From positions 620,001 to 684,000 of the forward strand of contig JARVKI010000005.1 in assembly GCA_036674765.1 (NCBI GenBank): 64,000 bases of DNA, written 5' to 3'. The notes beneath the pieces were generated by a model, which saw only the letters and a list, made by a program, of their open reading frames with translations, was not told the DNA's origin and searched no databases. This DNA is from Seiridium cupressi. Taxonomy: Eukaryota > Ascomycota > Sordariomycetes > Amphisphaeriales > Sporocadaceae. How positions within the stretch are numbered: the stretch's first letter is position 1; every line of letters starts with the position of its first letter. Made by a program: the position numbers and the translations under genes. Shown piece after piece: positions 12,840-23,586 of the stretch.

Positions 12840-15800
12840 TTAGCGACGTCCAACGCCGAACAGGAAAGCGAGATCGTTGGCGCTAAGACGGCCAATGGCT
12901 CGGGCCGCGTTCTCGTCCAAAGCGGCGTTGACAAGGTCACGCTTTCGGTCCTGCAGCTCGACAATGCGGTCTTCGACCGTCTCCTTGACCAAAACTCGGT
13001 GGACTTTGACCTCTTTGGTCTGACCGATTCGGTGAGCTCGATCAACTGCCTGCTGCTCAATGAAAGGGTTCCAGAAAGGGTCCATGATGATGACATGCGA
13101 TGCCATGGTCAGGTTGAGCCCAGCGTTGCCGGCCTTTAAGGAAATGAGCATCACCTTGCAGTTGGGATCATTGGTGAAACCTGTAACTGCTGCATCACGT
13201 TGAGCAGAGCTCATGGATCCATCATAGCGACGATACCCTAGCCGCAACGACTTGGAGATCTGCAACTCTAGGAGATCAAGAAGTAGAGTCCACTGAGAGA
13301 AGACGATGGTCTTCTCACCAGAGTCCTGGATCCCGGATATGATCTGGGTGCACTTGGTGATTTTGGCTGAATCGAGCCAGATGCGCTGGAGATAGTTCAT
13401 GTAGCGCTTGCGGGCGATCTGGTTGTTGCCAGCCTCCTTTCGTAATTTGCCCAGTTCGTGAGGCTTGACTGGGTCATCCTTTTTGCCCTTGCCCTTGTGC
13501 TTACGCTTGGTCTTCTTGCGCTTCTCGGCTGTGACAGGTCTGGCCTTCTTGACCGGGGAGAAGTCGCTGTCATCGTCATCATCGACGATGAAATTTTTGA
13601 GGTTACCTCGTTCGTCCACTTCTTCGTCGCTGTTGTCCTCGGACGCAGTCAAATCGTCATCATCATCTGTGACGTCGCTATCTGTCTCGTCTTCATCCTT
13701 TATGTCAGCCTGCTCGGCCTTATACTGATCCTCCATGTGCACCTGCTTAAAAATATCATGACTGAGGTATACGTTTAGATCCACGGCTTCACGACATTCC
13801 GGGCAACTGGACATGGCTCCATCGTTCCCAGCCTGGATGTTCTGGGCTTCGGCGACCGTTCTAAGCTTAATGAGGCACTCAGAACAAGTGTGGTGACCAC
13901 AAAGAAGAATGCTCGGGTTCTCAGTTGAATCGTAGCATATCGGGCACTCAAAGGGCTCCTGGCTATTGATATGGTCGATGATTCGCTGGACGGCATCAGA
14001 TCTGAGTTTTCCGGCATTTGCCAGCATGTCTTTGACGGGGAGGTCGTTATTAACGAATTCCAAGTCCGTGATATGGAGAAACGGGTGACAGCAAGCCTGT
14101 CGGAGGCGGAGGAGTAGAACCAATGCAACCGTATAACGCTTGCCAACCAGACCTTCCTTGAGGAATCTGGAAATCTTGACCTGGGCGTCTCGTTCAAGAT
14201 CGCGATAGTAAGAATCTTCATCCTCACCAAACACAACATGATCAACCATCTCCACCTTCGGCAGCAACTGAATGATGGGCTGTCCGTTGATCTCCGATTG
14301 CTTCGTTCGACGAAGCATGATGGCTTTCAGGAGGGTCTGTAGCTTTTTCATGGCGGTATCTTGGCCCCATCTTCGTCCTCCTGCTACTTTAGTACTTAAG
14401 CACGCAAAGGCGTTCTTGAAAGCGAACGTGTCATTGTATGGCTTTATACGAAGGAAGTTGATCAATGGAGAGAGTTCTTCAACCCCATTCATCATCGGTG
14501 TGCCAGTGAGACACCATCTGTGCGTAGCTTGGATACGCCGGCAGGCCTTGAACCTCAACGATTTCGCGTTCTTGATAGCCTGTGCTTCATCGAGAACGAT
14601 GCGATGGAACATGCTTCTCGGTCCCATGAAAGGGAAATGTCTCAGGACATGGTCGTCGTTTACGGGTTGTTGCTTCTCTGCCTGGCTATTGACATAGTCA
14701 TCAAACTTCCTGGCCTCACGACTGAGCTTGTCATATGTCGTAAGTACTATGTCGAACTGCTTGAAGTGCAGGTAGGATTTGTTCTTGTTCGTAGGATCAT
14801 GAGCATTGAGGACTGCAAGCGAATGTCGGCCGCTCTCGATTTTGGTCATTGTCTCACGCTCCCACTGCTTGATCAGCGACACCGGTGCGACGATGAGAGT
14901 TGGCTGAACATGTCAGAAATCATCTCATAACATTAGATTCAAGTACTTACATTTGCGTAGCGTGATCCAGGATCGGGAGTTGCAGGACGCGTCGAAATCA
15001 AGGCCAGGGTCGAAATTGTCTTGCCTAGCCCCATGTCGTCTGCAAGAATCCCGCCCTTCTTCTTCTCATCGGCCTCCATGTTTTGCATCCACTTCAGAGC
15101 AATCTTTTGATGCAAGTACAGAGAGTATTTGAATCCGTCGGGAGTATCTGCCTGATTGTCCGGCTGTGCGTCGATGGGAATGTTAGCTAGAAGATCACGA
15201 ATGTCTTCGTTCGAGAATCTCTCATTGCCGGACAAGCTCTGTGTTTCCTGCAAACTTCGTACGAAGTCCATGCTATTAGCTGGAATTGGGTTGCCCAACT
15301 GATCAAGACCGGTGCTGAAGTCGTAGTTGTTCGTTTGATGGATGATATCATTCAACGATCTACCACCTGGATTAGACGGGCCGTTGTTCAGAATGTTGGA
15401 GCTTCCATTGTACAATGTTCCGGGGCGCGGGCCTGTATTCATGCCACTAATCTCTAGATCAGAGTCAGTCGCAGTAGAATACTCCTCAGGACTGCCACCC
15501 AGCAAACGCTCAGGTCCGAACAACCCATTAAAAGGGTCAGAGTTGAAGCTTCCCGGCATGAGAGATGGGCCGGGAATAGGTGGCGAGTCCCACCGGTTCT
15601 GCGTCTGGTCATAGTCTGCATTTCCAGCAGCAGCCGGTGATGACGAATTATTCACTCTGATGTGCGACGGGATGGCCGAGGTCATGGCGCGATGCGGGAC
15701 TGGGCTTGGAGTCATATGTCCTGCATCCAAGGAAGTCGTCGATGGCAAGGTAGTTTCTTGCATAGGCTGGGAAGATTGAGAGCCTCGATTCAGAATGCGA

Positions 15801-16963
15801 TCGAAAGCATTGGGGCGGGAGTGTGCAGATTGCTGAGTGAATGAGTTTGCAGGAACGTAATCCTCGGCTGGTTGGCCGCGGTCATTCTCTAGTTCTCGTT
15901 GGAATTCTTGAGCCCACCAGGCGTTATCCTCTTCCTGCTCCTTACGAAGACGATATCTCTCTTCCGCTTGTCGTTGCTGGTCGAGAAACGAAAATGATTC
16001 CTCATCTCCGTCGACGGTAGAGCTTGCGTCACTATTGTCGGGTAGACCATTTGAAGGAGTGTTAGGATTGCTGCTTCCCAATGTTGGAGTCGTTCTTCGT
16101 GACTTGTTTCCAGGCAACCACGGTTCTTCAGCATCAAGGTGTCTGCTATACGTACGTTTGCGATCTTGCGTTCGATCTTTAAGCTCCGGCCTCGACGCCT
16201 TCCCTGAGCGTGCTGTTACAGCAGCAGGCTGAGGATATGCGCGCGGAGAAGGCGGCGCTGACGCCGTGAGATCTGTGTTGTCAGTCAGTAAATGTAGCAA
16301 AAATCATCGGAGGTGATGATAATTACCGATGGGATTCATGGCGGACATCCGTGAAGATTTGTGATCTGAAAAGCTAGGTATCAGTTTGGTGGAAGGCACG
16401 GCGAAATTGGATGAATAAATGATGGTTGCAAAGTGCTGTGAAAAATTGTCCACGGAATCCGAGTTGAGAGGGTGGAAAGATTCGAGTGAAACCAGGCAGG
16501 TTGATTGAACGAGCATACGAGTGAAATACACTTACTGCTGTTACTGTTCGTCCTGGAAGATGATGGCTGATCCAAGCCTAGAACGTGATCAGCAATAGTT
16601 GTAGTGTGCAGGTTGATCGTTTTGGAGCAGTTATCAGATGGACTTTGTGGACGAGATAAGATGGGGAGGAATAGAGGATTGGATGGGCGTTCCACGGGAA
16701 ACAAAAAATAAGAACACCAGCAAAAGAAATCGCGATGCCTTACCACGTCGATTATGGAGCTTCTTAAGCTTCACCTTGATAGACTTGATGATTGATTTCA
16801 GTTCGGCCTGTTTCTCCAAGGTGTCCTGAGGCGTATCGCGGAGTGATTCCAGCAGAGTTTCTTGCAATGAAAGATCATCGAAGAGATCTTCTTCAGTCTC
16901 ACGAACCTCAGCCTCGAGTGAGGCGGAGAGTCGCACAAAGTCATCCTCAGGCTGCGAGGTCAT
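12840..16963 (-). CDS. SNF2-family DNA translocase with internal RING finger (Uls1/Ris1-like)
   Basis: Five exons on the minus strand: 16963-16744, 16577-16536, 16365-16327, 16272-14951 and 14903-12840, giving 1,228 residues in one uninterrupted frame. The N-terminal ~450 residues are polar and disordered. The helicase core follows: ATP-binding DDMGLGKT near residue 515, Asp-Glu box LDEAQAIKN near 640, an inserted C3HC4 RING (CPICYD...[10 protein letters not shown]...CPECRE) near 865, and the C-terminal core with [11 protein letters not shown] and [10 protein letters not shown]. This layout without a HIRAN domain fits Uls1/Rrp1-2 (SUMO-linked, genome maintenance) better than Rad5. An acidic/Lys-rich stretch near residues 920-1000 is a likely nuclear localisation or interaction region. 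The start at 16963 is the first ATG in the first exon. Confidence 0.9.
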
Positions 16964-18231
16964 GCCGGGCAACCAGGCCTTCCTGCCGACTTAACGAGTG
17001 AGGCGATTGGGGGGCCAATCCGACGGCAATGCAAGTCTCCGTATGGGTGCCTGTTGCTTTTGAGATTGGGCTCCGCGATGGGATTATTCGGGGTTGCTGT
17101 GTTACGATGGCAAGCTGACAAGCATACTTTTGTATGCCCACGGCAAGAGGTTGCTGCCAGTTCCAGGAGCGGCACGGCTCCCACGCAAGACTGCTCCAAC
17201 CTTCTAGCGTGGTGACAACGAAGACAAGGGGCGCGGACAATGCAAGTCTCAGAGTCAGATTGGGCGCAAGGCTGAGTTCTCGGCGTCCTGTTTTGCGAAT
17301 TTGTCTTCGGCTGGAAGGTGCAAGGCAGAGAGAGAGAGCTTGGAGCCTGGTCTGCCTAAAGATAGATTTCCCTTCCCTTGTTTTGTGCCCCAAGTTAGGT
17401 AGACTTTGGCAAGTGCATGGAAGCGAGAATGAATGGCCCCCTTGAGAGGCGCAGAGGCGCACAGAGAGACAGACAGAATGCACCAATTCGGGATGAGGAT
17501 GTTCGTGAAAATGCTACGTATAGGAGCCCTTCCTTCTATTGTGATGCACCCTGCATTCAGACATTTCTACCAGGATATCGGTCCCGCAAGTGCAATAGCC
17601 ATGTCGCGTAGCGGCGCGTCATTGCCACCCCACTGATGCAAGCACTTTCCAGGTTGCTTTGACGCTATGGCCCCCAACATCCAGTGGCGTCCTTTTCGGA
17701 CAAAATCCAGTGCACTACAAAGTAGGTCTACTGTGCTGTAGGTTTGCAGAGGGCTACCCGAAATTAGCGCGTTCCAGCGCAAGACAGGGATTGGCCCACT
17801 TATAGTACAATAATAAGGTACATGTGCCTTCTAACTCAGGTGTTAAATAAAAAATATGCGACAAAACACTTCCAAAATGAAGTCATCCCTACAGGCACTT
17901 TAAGATCAGATCTCTTGTGTCGAGAATACCTTAGGTAGGTAGGTACTGTAGTATTGGTGGATTTCTTTCTGTCTACCCCTTCCCGCCCTTTCATCTGATG
18001 GCCCTGCAAAGCTCAATCACACCTGAAGATCGTCCCTTCATTTAACTAATGTACAATAAAGGATTTCCAGCGCCAAATGTTAAATCGTATGTCCTTCTTG
18101 GATCCGATTGTGGGTCTGCTGCCATATGCACAGAGTCAAAACAACACGTGCATATGAACAGCCTGCAAATGCCATTTCATTGTGATCTATCGAGAATGAA
18201 ACATGTCGCACGATCTCCATCAAGTCCTTAG
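16964..18231. other. Intergenic region upstream of the SNF2 gene
   Basis: Promoter side of the SNF2 gene followed by gene-free sequence. A GGTAGGTAGGTAC repeat motif lies at 17934-17946. Open frames here lack coding character or spliceable context. Confidence 0.45.
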
Positions 18232-18920
18232 GGACCCTCACGACAAGATTTGCCAATTCCTATCCCTTCTCTCTCATTCTACCCTAAAATTGCTCCAAAA
18301 AGTGCCAAAATAGCCCTCAATCCCAACTCCCGAGCGCTCCGTGATAGTAGAGATCGTGTTTTCAAACAGGCCGATACCAAGCATCTGCAGGTGAACAGCA
18401 TAGTCGTATCAACCCGGGATTTATGCCTCGACATCATAGGAGTCGAGCTCTATGCTTGAACCTGCCGAGCATGTTTCTATGTTCCAGCAATCTCGGACTA
18501 TCTTGGTACTGAAAATCGCCAGAGAGAATTTGGAGACAATAATAGCTATCTTACATATGTGTACTTGCATGCGGAAAGCCAAGACACGCAAAGGAGCCAA
18601 TATGAAGCTCTAGTTAGGATTATGTTGAACAAGTCCATGCACAACTTTGGGATAAATATTGGTATGCTTTATTTTGAATTAGCAAGCATGGATAGGCATG
18701 TAATTTGATCGAAACACCACTATACTCTTTTTCCTTAGATTATAAATACGTGCATAATCCTAAAAAAGAGAATGGATTTAATTTCGATATGAAGTTAGAA
18801 TCGAATGGCTATGATAAGGACAGATGGGCTTTTTTCAGTAAGCAAATATCGTATGCCGCATTACAAGCGAGACGCATTGAACCTGTTGGGGTAAATAAGG
18901 ACAAGCTTATAGATATATGA
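18232..18920 (+). pseudogene. Decayed or unusual AT-rich coding remnant, family unknown
   Basis: Two stretches read as protein with codon choice richer in A/T than the neighbouring genes. The first runs from 18460 to 18661 and includes REFGDNNSYLTYVYLHAES and EALVRIMLNKSM. The second runs from 18739 to the TGA at 18918-18920 and includes DMKLESNGYDKDRWAFF. They join perfectly through a 77-bp intron (18662-18738) with GTATGC donor and a pyrimidine tract ending in TTCCTTAG. Upstream the same frame is open from 18232 but is broken by TGA at 18457-18459. No start codon was found. The single in-frame stop suggests a pseudogene, although an unseen intron is possible. The family is not recognised. 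Confidence 0.4.
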
Positions 18921-19772
18921 ATCTGAAGCATATTACATCCACTGGACGAGCCGTAGTCATGTGCACTTAATTATATCCGTAATTGTAACTGCAAGATCAA
19001 TCGAGAGGCAGGGAAGGATTACAAGTCCAAAATACTTATCGCCATCGTCCGCACCGCCTGACCAAGTTACTGGCGTGAAATCACTAGCATTTCGTAGCCT
19101 CCCAAGTCCTAGCAGTTATCAGTCATCCCCCATCGGGCTTGCTTAAATCCAACTGGAATCTGGAAGATCAAGTACAATACTATACTTTCATTGTTTGAAC
19201 AGAACTTTAGTCGTGTCAGAAGGCATACTGGATGTTGATCACAGGGAACTAATGGCACGTCTGTGGGGGGGGGGGTTCTCGGCTTCTGCCCTAACATGAT
19301 CAGCGGGGAACATGGGGCTCGGCTATGGTTGACAACAATGTAGGGTCCTATAGAAACCGACAATTAAGCGCCCCTGTCAGAGTTCACCAATCATTAAAGT
19401 TAGGCGGTTATGGCTTGACATATCCCCAATTATTGCGGCTGCAAATCTAGTTATCACACTCAACACCGTGGCGCTTTGTACGGCGGCAAGGATCATGGGA
19501 TGACAAGACGATTCTGCACAGATCCTATCAGCGATTCTCGCCCGACAACAACAGATGTAACCGTTCCGAGTTGTCGGGCCATCCCTCATTGGATGGATAT
19601 CAAATTCGAGCCACACATATTATTATATCTGGAAGGCCTATGTCATACATAGATTGGTTGTCATTTCTGCATGGCGGCTAGGTGAAGCTTATAGAGTTTG
19701 CAAGCTTTGACCCAATATATACCGTTCAGGACTCCGGACACTTTGAGGATCTCACACCAGAAGTCATGTAGC
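18921..19772. other. Intergenic region
   Basis: No supportable gene. An open stretch at about 18990-19146 (+) follows the remnant but has no start. A short G run occurs near 19264-19275. Confidence 0.4.
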
Positions 19773-20621
19773 CTATAACTTGAACTTCTTTGCAACCTCG
19801 ATTCCTTCGGCCAGCGTGCCAACCCTTGCATCGATCGCGTAGCCTCTGGCTTCCAGTTTCTTGCACTCGGCATACAAGTCCGCCAGCTTGACGGTGAAGA
19901 CCTCGATGAACTCGCTTTCCTCAAGCTGGGGCTTCAAATCCTGGTTCTCGGGCAGACCCATGTCGATACTCACGTGGACCATGCGCAGGTTGGTGTTGCA
20001 AAAGCCAGGGTCTACGAAACCCCATCAGTAAGTCAAGCCAGACAGGACATACAGAAGAGCGACAAGTACGAATGAGGAAAGTGGATGAAATAACGGGAGA
20101 AAAATCATACCGTTGAACATGATAGGCGTCGTCATAGTTGCCTTGCCCACATACCCCGTTTCTTCCCTCAATTCACGCACTGCAGCCTCCTCGGCCGTCT
20201 CGCCCTCGTCGACCAAGCCCGCAGGTACTTCGATAGTAACCTTGTCGATGGGTGGGCGGAATTGCTTCTGCAGGATGATCTCTGGCCCTGCAAACACGAA
20301 ACAGGAAATAAGCACTCGGTCGACGGAGAATCTCATTGCTTGAGAATGGACCTACCAGTCTCTTTCTCTAACACAGCGAATATTCCCACCCCGTCGATGT
20401 CGCCACCCTTGGGCCTAGTGAGCCGTTCCGCACTCTCCCAAGTCCTCTTCGTGCCGTTGGGGTCTTGGTAATCAATCTTGAGCAGGTTGATCCATCTCGA
20501 CTCGTCGGTCGACTTCTCCAGTGTTAGTGGTTCAGGTTTCCTTAGAGACACGGGACCAGAGGGCAAGAGCTGAACTTACGAGCGGCGCCGTAGAGAGCAC
20601 CTTTGCGGCTTCGGATGACAT
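19773..20621 (-). CDS. ysa1: Nudix hydrolase, ADP-ribose pyrophosphatase (Ysa1-like)
   Basis: Four exons with start ATG at 20621 and stop TAG at 19773-19775, encoding about 205 residues. The first exon is 14 codons. Its intron ends at an unusual GGAG acceptor preceded by a CTAAC branch-site candidate. The enzyme cleaves ADP-ribose and related nucleoside-diphosphate sugars to AMP and ribose-5-phosphate, a clearance role in cytosol and/or mitochondria. The complete Nudix box is visible, starting GLVDEGE and continuing with REL and the EETGY block. Flanking family signatures are GVGIFAVLEKETG, QKQFRPPIDK and the C-terminal SEFIEVFTVKL. The length is normal and nothing is broken. Confidence 0.92.
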
Positions 20622-21365
20622 GATGAAACTTGTGTAAGCTGGTCGGAGAGTTCTGGATAACGTTGCTTGGAGTGTTGGAAATGCTTTGGTTATGATGTCC
20701 TATGCTTTGGGACGGGGACGACGACAACCTCGTGCACTCAAAGTCGGTTCAGCGGCCGACGTGGGGTTGTTACTAGATAGCTTGTGTGGGGTCTATCTTG
20801 AGAACGGGTGACGTATTTGTATCCGACTTGAGCAGTCACGGCTCACAGTTGCAATATCGTTGCGGACGACAATACAAAATTGTCTGCAACCAAAGTATTT
20901 TAATTTAGTTTGGTTTGGTGCGAACACCATGTGGTCCGCATGGGGCGCAGACAATGTTGAATTGGAACGGTCTTCCTAACACCAGAATAGAATTACATGT
21001 ATTTCACCTTATTTATAATATTCGTCAGTCATAAATCATCATTCCTATATCGCTTATAATCTAGATACAAGTCCTTGCCCACAAGATGCCCTTCGCCCGC
21101 GCTATGTTGTAGAAGATAACAGCATAAGAAACATGCCCAAGAAAATAGCAATGGTAGGCCCGGTTCCAACCCGCAAGATTCTATAGCCATCCAGTTCCCA
21201 AATGGTGCTGACAACCCGCTGGCACAACAATCCACCCATCGCCAAGCACCAGCGTTTTAATGGTCACACCAAAAAGGCCGATTGTAATTGAGATATGGTC
21301 GAAAGATTTGATCCCTGTCGTAGCTCCTGTACCAACGCACGAGACGCAGAGGGTTCGCACAGCGC
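20622..21365. other. Intergenic region
   Basis: Promoter of the Nudix gene (-) and 3' flank of the next minus-strand gene. No gene was seen. Confidence 0.5.
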
Positions 21366-23208
21366 TCAGTGGAGATAACGCGCAGGCTTACGCTCGCGCT
21401 CACGCTCGTAGATGACCTCGTGCTCGACAACCCTTTCGTCGTCAAATCTATCATAGTGCTTGTGGTGTCTGTGTCGACGTTCCCATCGCTCTCTGGCTTC
21501 TCGTTCCCATTCAATTTCCCTAGCCCTTTCTTTACGGGATCTACGGATGGAGTCGGAAAGGTTGACAATCTGCAACACATCCTCCTACGTAAAAGTCAGT
21601 ACTACTGCCATAAGTCAGGAACGTGTCTCGTCGAGAACTTACATATTTGAGATATTCCATCACGTAGTAGAACCATTCAGTCTCCTCGTACTCGTAACCC
21701 AATCTTTCGATCGCCTCGCGCACAACTAAGTCTTTGGTGATCTCTGTCCACATATCTTGCTGTTTCTTTAGTGGCCGTCGGTCTCGGTCGCGGTCGCGGT
21801 CACGAATTGAAATGCGAGTATCGTGTATATCCTCCACAACCGACCTCTCACGAGACGCGTCGCGATGCTTGTCGTAAATTTGGACACTCAGTCGGTCCCG
21901 GTCCGAGACTGGCTCTCGCTCTCGCTCACGCTCACGAACTGGCTCGCTGATGCTCGTGCTACTGGCGGATACCACAGTGCCATCTCGCTCAGGTACGAAC
22001 TTGGCTCGTCGTACACCGTTATACCGCTGCCATGTAACTTCGGCGCCACCACCTCCAATGCCGTCCATTTTAACACGTTCGGTACCTGGTGGAACATCAA
22101 CGATGGTCCAATCCTTCGTAGCTCCGTGGAAAGCCTCGCCCATCCGGCCCCGCGAGTCGATCTTGGAAGTGATGTACTCAGCCTCATCGGAGTAGTCTGG
22201 GCGAGGCGGAGGTGCAACTGAACGGGAACGTTTGTGGTCATGTTCTATGTCGATTTGAAGACGATCCCGGTCACTTCGAACCAAAACCTCATCGTCGTAG
22301 TACGAAGGACCGCGGGCAGGCGCCGGTCGCTGCCTCGGCCTCGAGCGAGAGCGGGTGCGCTTATGGATATCAACTTCGGTCTCATTGCGCGATGTATAAA
22401 TATCGATATCAGTCTCACGCTCTCTCGGGCGCTCCCTGCGAGGCGGCGGCGGAGGAGATGGGGCTGGTGCTCGTTCAACACCTGTGCTAAATTAGCTTAT
22501 TATGGTTCGAAACCATAAAAAGTCCGCTCTAGACGTACCATGATCGATGTCGCGATAGTGTGTGATGACTTCCCGCTCTATCGTAGGGCCCCGGATGACT
22601 TGCGGTTGCGGGGGTGGAGGCGGTGGGGAGGGACTGGGAGAGGGGACTCTCTGTCTCTCACGTTGGATAATCCGGATCTCTTGTTCCCTTTCTGGCGTCG
22701 GTGATCGCTCCCTCCGCCTCTCGATTATACGTGTATCTACACGTACCTCTGGGGAAGGCGACCGTTCGATAAATCTAGGTCTACGGACCTCAGGCATCGG
22801 TGCTGGCAATGGTTCTCGCTCCCTCCTGGGTGGCGGTGATACACTCCTCCGCCTTATCATGATGCGTTCTTCTTCTCTCACGGGACTAGGACTGCGAGGG
22901 CGACGACGATCGATCGTCTCTATTTCGCGGGAACGAAGCACGAGGGGCCCCGCCTCGCCCCGTCTTGGCTCCTCTCGGAGGAAAGCAGGCGTGCGGCTCT
23001 CTCGCTCCCGAATGGATATATCGGTTTCCTCATATTCTCGGACTGGCGCCCGTCTAGGGGGACTCCGACGCTCCTCTCGTCGTTCGTAGATCTCGACATC
23101 GTCATACTCACGACGGGGCGGGGGCCCGCGGCGGGGTTCATCGCGATAGTAACGGCTTTCGCGGTCGTCAATCTCGCTGGCGCGACCTCCGCCAACTCGG
23201 TAAGACAT
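21366..23208 (-). CDS. Arg/Asp/Glu-rich protein with a conserved C-terminal domain (probably DUF8035 type)
   Basis: Three exons: 23208-22539, 22481-21643 and 21584-21366, giving 575 residues. The N-terminal ~330 residues are low complexity: alternating Arg/Glu/Asp, RSPSP dipeptides and a Pro run, resembling SR-like disordered proteins. A folded core around residues 330-400 carries DWTIVDVPPGTERVKMDG and WQRYNGVRRAKFVPE. A second conserved block follows further on: MWTEITKDLVVREAIERLG, then EWFYYVMEYLKYEDVLQI. I associate this combination with fungal DUF8035 proteins from memory, which needs a profile search. The tail is again Arg/Glu-rich. The role is unknown; an RNA- or nucleus-linked scaffold is only a guess. 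The promoter runs into the second assembly gap. Confidence 0.85.
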
Positions 23209-23387
23209 GGCAACTGAAGTTTTGTGTGATACCTCTGGAAGCAAGCCCAGACCTGTCACCCGTATTTAGCTCAAGGGACGGTCGGGTGGTTGAAGGTTTC
23301 ACGGGCACTCTGACAGGTCTTGTGCCAGCAGCGGGGTAGTTTAGTTGGAGGCGGGAAGAATCGACGCTTGGGATAGCGTCATGCGAC

Positions 23388-23388
<1 letters not shown>

Positions 23389-23418
<30 letters not shown>

Positions 23419-23520
23419 GCGACCGATAGGTGGTAAACAGACAAAAAACCCAACCAGCAAAAAAAAAAAGTGACAGGTGGGGGTGGGTGATTGGAGAGAA
23501 GGGAAGAACCNNNNNNNNNN

Positions 23521-23555
<35 letters not shown>

Positions 23556-23586
23556 CCCCCCCCCCGCCCCCCCCCCCCCCCCCCCC
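23389..23586. repeat. Poly-G / 10-N gap / poly-C block
   Basis: A run of 29 G (23389-23417), about 90 bp of ordinary sequence, ten N (23511-23520) and then near-pure C to 23586. As at the first gap, homopolymers at contig ends around a fixed N block indicate unresolved assembly. The upstream region of the minus-strand gene ending at 23208 is therefore unreliable beyond about 180 bp. Confidence 0.85.

Noticed and set aside
22498..22520. Small hairpin TATGGTT-CGA-AACCATA in an intron
   Set aside because: A 7-8 bp stem in a 57-bp intron is within chance expectation.
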